A stretch of 64,000 nucleotides of DNA. Origin: Aquanectria penicillioides (Eukaryota; Ascomycota; Sordariomycetes; Hypocreales; Nectriaceae). The position numbers and the translations under genes were made by a program. Location of the stretch: assembly GCA_003415625.1 (NCBI GenBank), contig PYIU01000008.1, forward strand, positions 3,100,001 through 3,164,000. The letters are read 5' to 3'. The notes under the pieces were generated by a model that ran no database searches, was not told the origin of the DNA, and was given only the letters and a program-made list of their open reading frames with translations. Positions 20,971 through 33,115 of this stretch are shown here, piece by piece; position 1 is the stretch's first letter; each line of letters begins with the position of its first letter.

Positions 20971-22828
20971 TCAAAGATTCGATGTTCGCTCCTCAATCTT
21001 TCGCATCTCCCTGACTTCTTTCCTCAAAATCTTTCCTGCAGGACTCCGTGGCACAACATCAATGAAGCGCACGCCACCCCTCAAACGTTTATAATTTGAG
21101 ACCTTAGACTTGACGAAATCCATCAAATCTTGTTCCGAAACCTTGCCTTTTGCTGATGGAACCAGGACAACGTAGGCACGGGGGACTTCCGTGCCGTTTT
21201 GATCAATACCGATGACGGCAGCATCTACAACAGCTGCATGGGACGAAATGAGTCCTTCAAGCTCAGCTGGCGCGACCTGAAATCCCTTGTACTTGATTAA
21301 TTCCTGTTGCTGTTAGTTGGTTCTTGTTTTTTACGTGGGTATCGACAGACCTTTTTCCTATCGACAACAAACAACTCGGAACCCTCCATTCGGAGAATAT
21401 CGCCGGTGCGAAGCCATCCATCCGCAGTGAATGACTCTTCATTAGCTTTTGGGTTGTTGTGGTACCCTTGAGTTACGACAGGTCCCTTAATAAATGCCTC
21501 CCCGGGCTCCCCTAATGGGACATCTTTTTCATTATCATCCACTAGCCTATGCAAATGTCAGAAATTTTACCAAATATTACAGGTAAAACCAACCTTAATA
21601 TCATATTAGGCAGAAGTGATCCTAGACTCCCCATTCTAACCGGTCTTCCTGGTGGACAAAACGTCGCCGATCCAGTTGTCTCGCTCAGGCCCCATGTCTG
21701 CGTCACGAGAGTGCTGCAGTTCATTCGTTTTGAAGCAAGCTGTTGCAATTCTCCAGTTAATGGCGCGGCGCCACTGACTGCAGATCTCACGTTCCGGAAT
21801 TGATCTTTTACAGCTGGATGTTTGGCAATTGCCATGTAAATTGGCGGCACAGTGAAGAAGCCTGTTATTCGTAGCTCGCCGCAGTAGCGGAGAAAATCAT
21901 CAAAGTTGAACTTTGGCATCCAGTAGACGATGCCTCCTTCGTAGAATGGGTTCACGAAATATCCCTGAACCCCAGCGATGTGTGCAGTCGGCAAATGGCC
22001 CACAGTCCTGTGGTGGTAAGGATTTCCCATACGACCTTCTTCGTCGAAAAAAGGCCGGCTGAGGGAGGCAGGCAGACTGGCCTCGGCCACCATGTTGGTA
22101 TGTGAGATCAAAACGCCTATTTTGACTGTCAGCAAATATCTTTTGGAGAAACTCATCAACTTACCCTTGGGCAACCCAGTCGTGCCAGACGAGTATAATA
22201 TGCAAATTTTACTCTTCTCTAGTTCATATGGGTCTGTGATTTTCCTCCAGGCAAGCCCACCTTGAAAGTCACAAACCAATGCCCCGTCGGCGGCCTCAAG
22301 CTTCACCTCCGGGTAGCTTGATAGGACAAGGACACTCCTTTCAGAGAGACCGGCCGTTTTGGCAGCTTCCACAGCTCGCTGCTTCAGATCTTCACTGCAA
22401 ACAACTAATTTTGCGGGTCCATCCTGTATTTGTCTAACCAACTCAGGTACTGTGATTGCGTGCGACGCTGCCGAGTAGAGGCCTTCAGCTGCGATAACTC
22501 CTAAGAATAAACAGGCCAGCGCTGACTGCCCGGAAGATACTGTCACAATAACATCTTTTCCTGGACCTACCGCCCCAATACCAAATGTATGGCGAAGAAA
22601 ATAGGCAAACTGCTTTGTAAGGTCTCGGGCTCGCGATTTGGTGATGTATCGTTCGGGATCTCTGGCTTCAGCGTGGAGTGGGGTATCATCCTTGGCACGA
22701 CAATGCTCCGAATCTAAGAATCATCAGACGAGATATTGATAGGAGTAGATATGCTCATACGTACCAAAGAGAAAGGAAAGGAGGTCCAGATTTGGAATCG
22801 GAAACTTATTTTCCTCGTTGAAAATCAT
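20971..22828 (-). CDS. Acyl/aryl-CoA ligase (4-coumarate:CoA ligase-like, ANL superfamily)
   Basis: Five exons (22765-22828, 22165-22713, 21594-22116, 21351-21546, 20971-21303), 1665 nt, 554 residues, the usual size for 4CL-like enzymes. The phosphate-binding motif [11 protein letters not shown] is split by an intron at its Gly. Then come [17 protein letters not shown] core sequence, [18 protein letters not shown] and the C-terminal catalytic-Lys motif [14 protein letters not shown]. It should activate a carboxylic acid (fatty or aromatic) with ATP and CoA. The C-terminus ends TSNL, not a clear PTS1 peroxisomal signal, so location is uncertain. One intron happens to be in frame, so a frame-only reading would wrongly retain it. 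It lies alone; no pathway context. Confidence 0.9.
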
Positions 22829-23271
22829 TTTCTTGCTGCAATTGCGGTTACTACTACTGCGAGTAAGATAACTGAGCTGGCTCTTTGATCGGAAGGATTG
22901 GGTTCAGCTTCCATATCTTGGCTTCTGAAAGTATATACGTACTTCAAGGTCACTGGGTGCATTGGTTTACCCGTACATACCCATTGTGGCACAGTTCTTC
23001 AAGGCTATTCAGCTCATGATCGGGCCTCGGCCGTTTTGTTTACCCCGCAATACATGGTGATTGATTGCCCAGATCGAGGTGATGAAAGTGGCATACGATG
23101 GACCAACCAACGTATGCATGAGCCGCATGGTAGTTGTATTCTAACCCCAAAGTAGAAGGCATATCGTGTAACGTTGTGTTCCATTTGGCGAGCGCCTCAT
23201 TCTTCTGTTTTGAGAAAACTACCGAGGTACTAACAATCCTCCAACAGGACTTCAAAGCTCCTCAGTCGTGC
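22829..23271. other. Intergenic region
   Basis: About 440 bases upstream of the CoA ligase and downstream of the dead Zn2Cys6 gene. No gene seen; presumably the ligase promoter. Confidence 0.45.
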
Positions 23272-24920
23272 TCAAAACCACGCCGAGCATGGCGGGGTCT
23301 TGTAAGCACTAAACACTGCATTAAACAGGATTAGGACGTCTCCATCTTCGGTTCCTTGCAGGTCTTGCTGCGACCATATTATTCGCACTATCTCTTCCGT
23401 CAGCTCCAAATTACCAAGACCCCTCTTACTCTGTGCCGTGTTAAGAACCTCCAGCATCAACACCCTGTCGGACGTTTCCTCGGCTTGCAACGCCAAAACG
23501 AACATTGGGAAAGGTCGTTCGCAGATCTCGAGATCCCGTAATCTTTCCACCGATTCCCTGGCAGGGTTTCTTGAGGGCCGAAGAAACCGGGGCACCCCTG
23601 ACCACACGGTCAATGTAGATGATGATTGCAAGTTGAAATAACCGAGCGATTAGAGTGGAATGCTTTTTACTTCCCTTGCCGTGAAAATCTTCAATCTCTA
23701 TGCCGCTACAGAGTCTCTGTTCCATGCACTCAACTCGTCGTTAGACCCTGTCAATCGCCTGTCGGTGGTACTTTGACAGAAATTCAGGCTCATTTCTGTT
23801 CCGAAGAAGGTCCGAAACTTGACTAAAAAGAGCGAGAAGCTCCAATAAACAGCCCAGAGAGCTTGTTATCAGCGGGAGTTAGCATACATCATCAATGATG
23901 AACAGATATGGTCGTATTGTTTCCTTCCAGGGGTGGAATGTGGCGAGAGAGAGGACCATCTGGCGTTTGGCAACATCTTCCTGCCTCTGCGTACGACGCA
24001 TCCAGTGTTTTATCCTTAGCTTGTAAAATACGTTGAGGGTTCCGCCATCGCCTTCATAGGACACATCGTCATTTTGCCCAGATCATAGGACAACCATCAA
24101 AGTAAATTGACCAATCCTTTGCTGTTCCTGGACGGTCTAAAGCCTATCCTATTTAATTAGCCATCTTTGCTATATGTAAGGTTATATTACTACCCCATAC
24201 ATGCTCAACAGCGTGCTTGTCGCAACGGCCTGAGATCGAGACCGATCATCAAAAATCTGGCCAATTGCTCTTCGTAATGTAGAAACAGCTATCATGTGAT
24301 GAAAGATAGATTTGGTAAGATCTTTCATATTTAGATAGGGGATGGCGTTCATTGATTGACGGACTGCGAGAGCAGGAGCAGTTCCACCCGTCAACGGCAT
24401 GCCATGAAGGAGATTACAAATGTCCTGGCGGACATCTCCTTGGGAGGTAACCATTTGCAAAGCGGCCGAGAAGTCCAGTTTGTTTTTCTTAGTATGATGG
24501 AAATTTTCACAGATTCCTATAAACTAACCAGTTGGCATAATTTATGTTCTATATTGAAGCGTGTGTAATGAGGGCCTTAGGCGTGGGGCTTGCCGCAGAA
24601 CGATCTGGGTTGCTGTGAAGACGGGGTATCAGCAACAAATCGCAGCGCAGAGGTGGATACAAACAACTAACACTTAGGTCTCCCCCCTGTGGATTCTAGA
24701 TGTAGATTAACATCCCAGGTGGAGGTGTTGAGAAATGCGACGGAGCCAGCGGTTGTGCGGCTTGGCACGTTAGCGATCGTCGCCCGGCGTTTATCTCCGG
24801 CACGGGGCCAAGACAAGTTGACCACGTATCCCGGGCATACTTTCTTGCGCTTGGCACATGTCGTGCATGTCGGGAGGGTTCTGTCACAGGCAATCTTGCG
24901 ATCTGGCCGTTCTCAGCGAG
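23272..24920 (-). pseudogene. Dead Zn2Cys6 transcription factor
   Basis: Minus-strand blocks appear in the correct order for a fungal Zn2Cys6 factor. Near 24.83-24.91 kb is a zinc cluster half (RKIACDRTLPTCTTCAKRKK, then VCPGY). Near 24.2-24.5 kb is a helical segment typical of the C-terminal regulatory domain (GGTAPALAVRQSMNAIPYL, VATSTLLSMYGVV). At 23.9-24.1 kb lies another helical block (RQMVLSLATFHPWKETIRPY). At 23.27-23.63 kb is the tail (LEICERPFPMFVLALQAEE, ILFNAVFSAYKTPPC). The gene is broken by a TAA in the stretch before 23725 and by a frame change near 23.59 kb. Plausible introns remain between several blocks. I infer a former regulator; its partner genes are not evident. Confidence 0.65.
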
Positions 24921-25303
24921 ATCATACATATCTCGTCCAGGAGCAAGTGGCGCGCGAGATTACCAACTGCGGCAATTTTAGCAAGGCTTCTGAACGAGAG
25001 CCGGTTTAATTTCGCTGTTAGAATGGGGTTCCATGTCGCTGAATATTAAGATGTGCAGCTGGCTTAGTGCTCGGGGAGTTTGGAATATTGTTCCTGGTCG
25101 TTTCCAAGGGAGCAAGCTTGGGATAAGAGTGAAGTTCGCGTACTAGTACCACTGAGTCAGCGAACGTCGTGGAGCGAGCCCCGCGAATAATCAGCTCTAA
25201 CCAAGATAAAGGATGACATGATCCCTTATCATGCAACCCTTGCGTAAGGGTTTCATCCCTATGCAGTATAGATACAATTATCACATTAGTATGAGCATTA
25301 CAG

Positions 25304-25336
<33 letters not shown>

Positions 25337-25860
25337 TCATTCCTGATCTCAGCGGCACGGAAATGCAGACAACCCACCCCAGAATAATCAGATCGGCCGC
25401 TAGCAGAGGCTGATTGCCACGATCCCAAATCTTACCTACAAAATAAGGTGGCCCAGTCAGAGCTTCGTTACGGACCATTGGCATGGTAGTTAGTCATTCA
25501 GCTCTGGGATGTGGAATGAAAAGACAAATATTTACCGAAGCCGAAAAACGCCCTTTACAACGAACCAACGATGAATATATTCATTGAGCGCAGTGTCCTG
25601 GACCGGAACCTGTTACTTTGCTCTCTTATTTTTCTCGCATTTGCTTTGTTCCAATATTGCGGAATTCTGCTGTGTCACCATGGTGTGGGTGCTAGTAGTG
25701 CCACTTGGTCCAAAAAGGACGCGCCCATAGATGCGGTGTTCAATCCAATGCTCTCAATCAGCTCTCGAATCCCAGTGGCGTTGAACAACCGGTCAGCAGC
25801 CTTCTCAATTTCCTTTGAGAGGTTAGTTCTTGTAATTCTAGTACATATAGGCCAGCCGTC
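24921..25860. other. Intergenic region with GT microsatellite
   Basis: About 940 bases between the dead regulator and the HET gene. It contains a GT dinucleotide tract and the HET promoter. Open frames on both strands here (for example 25571-25915) lack family features. Confidence 0.4.
25309..25335 (+). repeat. GT dinucleotide microsatellite
   Basis: An uninterrupted run of about 13.5 GT units. It is the only dinucleotide microsatellite of this length that I noticed in the window and is probably length-polymorphic. Confidence 0.95.
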
Positions 25861-28078
25861 ATGTCAGCCAAGGCGACGTCGGCGTCATCTCTGTGCACGG
25901 CGTGCGCTGCGATAACCCCGCAGGCATTGTCACAGCCTGACGGCTATAGCCACCTTGAGAATGCACTGGACATCTTCGCCTCTGCGACTTCCTGTGATTT
26001 GTGCGCTCTCATACGGAGAGCCATGGACCAGGACATTAAGGCGAAGAGGACGGATGATATGCTACGCGCCAATATGGGAGCCGATCCGATAGAGCTGCAC
26101 GGAATCGGAGACGGCATTGACTTTGAAGAGGGCACCCAGACGGCGAACAAGTCCGAAGCACCAATGCTCTTTGGTATTGAGGTTCATATCCCGGACAAGT
26201 ATTTCGGGTATGACCTGGCCAAGCTGAGTCTCTTTGCAGATGTTGGTATGGCTTCCCACACAACTAGGACCCTGGCTCCCCACCCCACTACTAACATCAC
26301 ACCAAATCTTAGGAAGCGCTGCCCAGCGAAGCGAAGATGTTGTAGGACGGCAACTATTTAAAGAAGCCGGTTCTGTTGAGGCCCTGGATCTTGTGCGGCA
26401 ATGGTACAACACTTGCATCACCGACCATGCAGCATGCAACGGGACCTATTCGGGGCCCGCTTCCAGCTTCGGCGCAAGCGCCACTCCACAACTTCCAACA
26501 AGAGTCTTGGATCTTGGCCCGGAAGATGGGTCGAAGGAACCTCAACTATTTATTTCAAATGGCGCTTCAGCGCCCTATGCAGCGTTGAGCCACTGCTGGG
26601 GAAAGCACACGTTTCTCACCACCACCACGGATAACTTGGCCCAGCACTGCGACGGCATCAAAGTCACCGACCTACCCAAGACCTTTCAAGATGCCATAGT
26701 CGTAGCCCGATCATTGTCTCTGCGATATCTATGGATAGACAGCCTATGCATCGTCCAAGACGATACCGAGGACTGGCGCAGGGAATCTGGACAAATGGGT
26801 CGGGTCTACAAGGACGCCGCCATCACCATCGCTGCCACTGGCGCCCGAGACGGGACCGATGGTTGCTTTATTCCGCGGTCAGAAGGTCACCCACCAGTAC
26901 GTCTGCCCTACCGTGCAGTTACGGAAGGATCCTCAGATCCAGGTGAACACATATATGCAACCCTCTTCCCCGATATGTCAGACTGCAGCCTCAGTGAAGC
27001 CGCACTCGGAGATAGGGCGTGGATCACACAAGAGTGGATGCTTTCCCCACGAACCATTCACTATACCAAGACTAGGATGGTGTGGGCGTGTCGCACGCTT
27101 CTGAAAGGGGAAGATGGAGACCGCGATGCCGCCATGGACGAGCAGAGACTCTTCGACAGTGTCAGACAATACCGTGCTAGCAAGGGTCAGATGTCACAAC
27201 CGAGTGTTCCATCAGATCTCGATGTAGGTATCGGCTTTTTTGCCGACTGGTGCGATCTGGTGTCAACCTATACGTCACGCAGACTCACCTACGACAGTGA
27301 CAAGCCCATCGCCATCTTGGGATTGGCTACAGAGATTGGTCAGGCAGTGGAGGAGACTTATTCTGCCGGGATATTCCATAACAGCAAGGGTTCTGGGTTT
27401 GATTGCCATCCGCAGAATGGCCGCGATGCTCATTTTGTCATCATGCAACTACTTTGGTTCGCCAAGTCATCTTTGACTCGTCCGTCGGCTCTGGAGACTC
27501 AGCCATCCTGGTCATGGACATCGACTATCGGCTCCGTGTCATTTTATTCGCCAGCTCAAACGGCACAACCTCTGATTAAGGACCTCCATGTGTGCTATCC
27601 AACTCATTCACTGCCTCGTAGTCGGTCGAAGACAATTCCTACTCCCGTTGCCTGCTTGCGCATGACTACCAAGCTCAAACCATGGAGCGCAGCGAATTCT
27701 TGGCCGTATTCAACCCCAGGACCTGGCGAGATTGGTAAGCATCAAACAACTGACTTTTACTCTGGTTCGAGCCTATCCATTGGCTGCCTCGCTTCGCAAA
27801 AGGTCTACTTCTTTTTAGGACCGTCCATGGAACCTGCTGGGTGGGTCGTTTTCGATATGGGATCTTGGCCAGCGCAGACGGTCAAGTTCTACATGGCTGC
27901 TTGTTCAGCAAACACTATAGACGGGGAAGACGACGGGTTTGGGGTTTTGTTCTTAGTCGAGGTGCAAGACTCCAGCGACAAGGCTAAAGAGAGATGTTTC
28001 ACGAGGATTGGCTTTGGCGAAATTATAAGCCAGGCGTGGTTTGATGATGTTGGATTAGAGACCATCGTTCTGATATAG
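25861..28078 (+). CDS. Heterokaryon incompatibility (HET) domain protein
   Basis: Two exons (25861-26245, 26313-28078) with a 67-nt intron give 716 residues. The HET domain (PF06985) lies at about residues 215-360: PYAALSHCWG, LPKTFQDAIVVARSL, YLWIDSLCIVQDD and a VYKDAAITIAATGARDG segment. The DRAWITQEWMLSPRTIHY block follows, which is the usual order (W-x-QE-x-LSPR). The N-terminus carries a CTAC...CDLC Cys pair arrangement as in many HET proteins. HET proteins trigger programmed cell death when incompatible strains fuse; their partner is usually a polymorphic protein. No het-partner candidate is adjacent. The gene is intact by this model and lies in an accessory-looking stretch between two pseudogenes. 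Confidence 0.92.
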
Positions 28079-28820
28079 CATACGTCAGTAGTTGATTTGT
28101 CACAATCGAAGGATATGCCAATAGAGCTGTCATCCACTGTTGCTGCAAAATTTACGCCTGCCCTGGAATGACGTCTACAGCCCAGGCATACAGAACTGGG
28201 CAGTTGTTAGTGACACTCATCACGATGCACATTCATGAAGCCATGTCCTGCTCCAGCTATCATCTATATTCCCGACTGGTCCCGACCGGGGATTTCGAAG
28301 CATGTGGCGTGCCACAGCTGCCTATGCAGCACACACGCTCTGTAACACGACTGACAGAGCAAGTCAATCAAAGTGAAGACGAAAAAGCATCAAAGACTCA
28401 AAATCAGCCCCAACCAAACAATCATCGGGCCAGTTTGACGGACAGGCCGACTGCTCCAGGGCAGCGTGGTATCCTCGGCATGTTCGCTGTTGTTGTCATC
28501 CTTGAAAGATGGGTAACTTTGGTTGCGCGACAACGTCACTAGCTTGGTTAGCGACTGTGGGAGTCAGTTCAGAAATGAGCATCATCGGCAATGGTTTTTT
28601 TTTTTTCCTAATGATGTTTCGTCCGATTTGTAAGGTAAATTTATCATTGTGCATCGCATGAAGGAGTAAGGTTTGCTCATATTTCATATAAAGAGACTCT
28701 GTCCGTGATTGAGATTGCTTCCTTCACTCTGAAGATCATCGCCAAGAACAGCAAACAACCGTGGCCTACAGTCGCTCATATTCAACATCGTTCAGTTCTC
28801 ACCAAAACACCACCATCAAG
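28079..28820. other. Intergenic region
   Basis: About 740 bases downstream of the HET gene. Contains a T-run near 28595 and no recognisable gene. Presumed promoter for the NmrA-like gene at its right end. Confidence 0.4.
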
Positions 28821-29975
28821 ATGTCTAAGTCGCCAACCAAAATCCTCATCACAGGCGCCACAGGATACATGTAAGCTCCCTGACCATCGCCCTGCAGCAT
28901 GCCCTATTAATACTCTTGAGTGGTGGTTCTGTCCTCACAACTCGGCCAACCCCAACATCAAAGCCACCAAGATATCTGCACTTGTGCGGAAACAAGAGCA
29001 AGCCGACATTCTCGCAGCCAAAGGCATCAATCCCATTCTGTTCCCAGGCCTCGACGACACCGCTGCCCTCAGAAATGCCGCAAGCCAGCATGGCATCGTG
29101 ATAAACACGGCTAGCGCCTACATCCCTAAAGCTGCAGAGGCTTTAATCCTGGGTCTGTCAGATCGTAAAAAGAAAACCGGCGATGAGGCATATTTGATCC
29201 ATGTTTGTCTGCCCCGTAATCGCGTGAAATTGCAGGAATTGATCTATTATTGCTAGACCTCTGGAACGTCGAGTCTTAGAGATACGCCTCTAACAGGCAC
29301 GTACACCGAGACGCGCATCTTGTCGGACCAGGACGACATCTACTCCTGTCAACCCATGCGCGAGGATTTGGTGCCGTATCCACAGCGCACTACTGACCTC
29401 GTTGTCTTCGAAACGGGAGAGGCTGAAACATCAAAACGTACATTATAATGTCCCCAACCATTTATGGAATGGGCAGTGGCTTTTTCAACCGCACATCAAT
29501 CCAAATTGATGGTCTTATCTGCGCTGCCCGCCGTGATGGATACACCTCTGTCGTCGGCACGAGCGCATCCGAGTGGGACCATGTCCATGTCAGCGACTTG
29601 ATGATGCTGCTGTACGAAATAGTTGTCGGTCGGGTCCTCGCTGGCGAAGAGCTGCCATCAAACAAGAAGAGAATTTTCTTCAATGAGACTGGGCATCAAT
29701 CTTGGCGCGAGGTATCGGAGCGAATTGCGAAGGAGGGCCTAGCTTTAGGATATATCAAATTAGATGAGGTGCGCGAGGTTTCGCTAGTGGAGGGCGTTCA
29801 AAAGCTCGGTAAAGCGCTTCTACCCAGTGTAATTGAGCTGGGATTCGCATCAGGCTCGCGTACTCGGGCGGATTTATCACGAGAGCTCGGATGGAAGCTA
29901 GTCAAGACGAGAAAGGATTTCGAGGACAGCTTCCGAGAGGAAGGGAAGGTGCTCACCAAGGAGGTAATTGACTAA
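28821..29975 (+). pseudogene. NmrA/epimerase-like NAD(P)-binding protein with two frameshifts
   Basis: The start (MSKSPTKILITGATGY) is a textbook Rossmann motif. It is followed by an intron (28871-28920), then conserved stretches: ISALVRKQEQADILAAKG, LDDTAALRNAASQHGIVINT, a second intron (29213-29256), TYTETRILSDQDDIYS, YPQRTTDLVVFETGEA and MSPTIYGMGSGFFNRTSIQ. The C-terminal domain continues to 29975 (FFNETGHQSWREVSERIA, RTRADLSRELGWK). The order fits fungal atypical SDRs annotated as nucleoside-diphosphate-sugar epimerases. Two frame breaks, near 28944 and near 29436, each look like one missing base, with no intron able to bridge them. Everything else is so well kept that the loss is recent or reflects assembly error. 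About 340 residues when intact. Confidence 0.75.
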
Positions 29976-30238
29976 CTCAGGAGTGCATGGCCCAGTGGCC
30001 CAGGATTGCATAGGACAAGAGCAAAGAAAAAAAAGATGTCTAACTTCACTATCTAACTAAATATACTAAATACTAAAGGATTCACCAATTGCTCCATTTT
30101 TCCATTGATTTACCTATAAAACACATCCATTTAGGGCCATACGGCAAACATACACGGAGGGTATACAGTCTACTCTCCTGTAGCCGTTCACATAGCTTTG
30201 TATTCACGTTAGCACATGCCCCCTTCATCAGAACATTT

Positions 30239-31563
30239 TCAACCCAAATCATCAGCTCTGCTGGCAACGCTCTGCTTCATTGCCATGAGTACCGCCTGCT
30301 CTGAGAATACAATTCCTAGATCTAGGTAGCGAGCACATATTGTAAGTCTGTCGCTCATATCGCCAACATCCACCAGGCCCTTCTTAAAGTACTCAGTGTG
30401 GATGATATAATCCCAAACATCGTTCGCTGATATAAAGTTTTCGCCACTATTTGATGCACTGAATCTAATGTGGGATGCTGTGTGTGCTGCAGGCTGGGAA
30501 TAGGACGTGTCAAAGGATGTGAAGCTTGTCATGTTGAATTCCAGCTCCAAAGCGCCACAGTCAGAATACACATTGCTCATTTGGGATGTAGCCCGAAGAA
30601 TTTTGTTCTCCACTGATACTTGCTGCAGGTGCTGCCTGAGGAGCTTGTTTTCGGCCGATACCTGCTGCTGTGCGGCCTCTAGATGTGTGACCTTGGACTC
30701 GAGGTCCTTGACTCGCATCTCTTTTCGCATGCGGAACGCTTGTTGACTGAGGATTATCCATATCTGCCTCAGAGTTTGGTCAAAGTTGCTCTTTCGGTGG
30801 GTCAGGGATGACGGGTGGTAATGGGGGCGTACGCGGATCGATTCTGAGCTTTTCTTCTGGCCTGAGCAGAAGGCGAGGCAACCTCCATATGTATTACTCC
30901 CTCTCCGTCGCCGACTCGTGTATCGGTGCAGGTACTTCCATATCCTTGCGGCTGCAGGAGTAAATGGGGACTAATAACGCCTTGATTGGGGGTTGGTGGA
31001 CTAGGAAACGTGCTGGCAGACTGATGAGGATTAGTGTACAACTTTGGGCAGCTGTCATGGAGTGTCTCAGAATAGGCATGTTGATGATCTCTGTAAGTAA
31101 ACCATAGAAATCATCATAGGAGATAGGGTAGATGTGGCATGAGGGTTGGCATTGGGGAGAGAGACGCATATCTAGAGACGTGTCTCGACCGAAAGTAATG
31201 AAGTCAAGATGTCCAGGTATCACTACATGTGCCTGATGTTGATGAAGCGTGGTGCTAATCATTAACTTACGGGTGTCGAAGGTCCAAAGTGATCTGATGC
31301 TGAAGCAGTAGGTAACAAAGTAGGAACAGGCACAAAGTAGTTATAGGGCTGATCATCCAAGATGGTGACTCCATGCCGGTGAGAATTGGTGTTGACAGTG
31401 CTGATGGAGAAGGGAGGGCCGGTGGCAACATGAAGGCGCACGTCTCGTCTAGAAGCTTTAGGGCCGAGAGATCAAGATCTAGGCCAAGGGGAACAGGTGA
31501 GAGATTATATGAGTGAACCACAGACGCAGTCATGGCATCACTTTCCAAGTCGCTCCCCAGCAT
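30239..31563 (-). CDS. bZIP transcription factor with YAP/Pap1-type basic region
   Basis: The secure part is two exons, 30833-31090 and 30239-30746, joined by an 86-nt intron inside the basic region. The splice creates RRKAQNRSAQQAFRMRKEMR, matching the fungal AP-1 (YAP) signature QNRxAQxAFRxRK. A leucine zipper with heptad pattern follows (VKDLESKVTHLEAAQQQ, ENKLLRQHLQQVSVENKIL). Downstream is a short C-terminal region with CARYLDLGIVFSEQAVL. Upstream is a Pro/Ser/Gln-rich segment (TFPSPPTPNQG). A first exon at 31271-31563, with a GTAAGT donor at 31270, fits in phase (total 1059 nt, 352 residues), but its reading frame is uncertain. YAP factors respond to oxidative stress or control metabolite clusters. 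The biosynthetic-looking cluster starts about 5 kb away. Confidence 0.65.
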
Positions 31564-32001
31564 CACATCAGCCAATGGCTCCAGAGCGTCGAAAACGGGG
31601 CTTTGTCCAACCGACCTCTAGCGAGCGACGGAAGCCGAAAACAATGTCGTTCAAAACCCAGACCAAGCCAAAACAAGTCAAGCCCCAAACCTCTCCAACC
31701 GTCGAGACCCACATGTCAAAATGCCATCATGCAGACTCTGTCGAGGAGTGGGAGAACTGGCAACTTTCGCCGCTCCACGTGACGTGGGAGTCGCTGACAA
31801 TTTTCACATGCTCCACTTGGCACTCAGTCTTGGTTCACCCAGATGCTTGTCTGACGGGCTCACTCGGCATTGACTATCGCTATTTCAGCGTGGGCAGTCC
31901 AGAAATGCGGCTCCAACAACGGCTTTCCCAAGGGCTCCTGAGCCCATTATAATCCCGTTTCTTAATTTCCCATGGTCAGCACATCCCATCTACCATCTAC
32001 G

Positions 32002-32027
32002 CTGCCCGGTCGGCGGCCCCTTGAGTC
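32002..32027 (+). repeat. 26-mer, copy A (partner at 34559)
   Basis: The segment CTGCCCGGTCGGCNGCCNC followed by TTGAGTC occurs here and at 34559-34584 with two mismatches. The GC-rich word stands out against AT-rich surroundings. It may mark an old duplication or element end. Confidence 0.5.
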
Positions 32028-32691
32028 ACTGCAGATATACCAATACAACCAACTTGGCGCAGTCCAAAAATGATTCAATTCAGTCTGTAAGTCTGTGTGA
32101 ATTTGTCATCTCAAAGTGGAACGCCGTTAGCCTCTAGGTACAAGAAAATTAATGATGGTTTACAGTTCCATCTAAAATCGTCAAAGAGAAATGTGAAACC
32201 AGCATATTTATTTCATGATTCGTTCCATGAAATACAGAGATATATCGTTTATTCATAAATCGCTTCCTCCTTATTTAGCCGTTGAACATGCAGATTATGA
32301 GCGGTTACTCAACTTCCCACGACATCAATGGTGATGCTGACTATGGCGCGGCGGTGATGGCCGTTGTGGTAGCGGCTATAACGCCGACCATGATGCCGGC
32401 TGTGGTGCTCACTACTATTTCGGCTGCGGTGTCAACTATTATGGGAGCTTAAATGGCCATCGTGTTCGTTTCCAGGAATTTCTTGCCCAATATCTGGTTG
32501 AACAGCTGGCGGCCTATCTAGATCACTGGTTCTACCTTCTGACCTAGTCCGAAACGCTTCGTTCGGCACAGCAGGATTCCGTGCCAAGTGCCCACCCAAG
32601 GGTCTTGGCTTCTCTTGCCTCAGTGTCTCTCCAACTACTGCTGCTCTGTAGACGGTTGCAACGGGCCCCCCAAACAAGAGTCTAATTGCAA

Positions 32692-32710
32692 GGGGGGGGG
32701 GGGGGGGGGG
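32692..32710 (+). repeat. Poly-G homopolymer (19 G)
   Basis: A run of 19 consecutive G bases. Such a tract can form G-quadruplexes and is also a common place for sequencing-length errors. Confidence 0.95.
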
Positions 32711-32728
32711 CAGGTCACCCCAAGTGCG

Positions 32729-33115
32729 TCAGCACCCCCGAGAGATGCCACGGTATCCCCAACAGCGGTACCCGCTGTAGAAAGGGTTTTCCTCTCGTTT
32801 TTTGGTTGTGCCGTGTCCCCTGTGTGGTTCAACCTGACCCCGTTTGGGTGATCTTTCAGCGGTCCTACCCTCCATCTCTTCCGCAATTTTAATCCCAAGC
32901 TTCCCAAGCTCGGAGCCATATACGATATCCAGAATATTAGAGCCAATCTCCATTATCCCAAGGAAGTTAGAAAGTAACACGATCCGGTCCGTATTGCGAA
33001 AGAACTCTTCGGAGCCAGATGAACAGATCTGTACAGATGGTATAGCTTGACGGAACGCCTCTCGGTTGGCTCCCATCTGACCCCTGTCTTCAGCGCGAGT
33101 ACGCCAAGCCTGCAT
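32729..33115 (-). pseudogene. Fragment of a conserved-looking fungal protein, unidentified
   Basis: A minus-strand frame reads as a plausible helical protein: AMQAWRTRAEDRGQMGANRE, then VQICSSGSEEFFRNTDRIVL and LGKLGIKIAEEMEG. After that the sequence turns into low-complexity basic residues and stops at 32729 close to the poly-G run. A possible first exon (MEAYATSFK) lies upstream near 33150-33180. I cannot name the family. The abrupt change in composition suggests truncation. Confidence 0.3.

Noticed and set aside
25018..25484. Minus-strand frames coding His-Thr repeats
   Set aside because: The repeat is the translated GT microsatellite, not a protein feature.
25571..25915. 114-codon plus-strand frame before the HET gene
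   Set aside because: Overlaps the HET start, has no family motif and ends in low-complexity Arg; probably promoter sequence that happens to be open.
28168..28542. 124-codon plus-strand frame after the HET gene
   Set aside because: No family resemblance, polar low-complexity content and no clear gene signals.
31497..31952. 151-codon plus-strand frame
   Set aside because: Overlaps the 5' part of the bZIP gene on the other strand and has no recognisable domain; basic, low-complexity composition.
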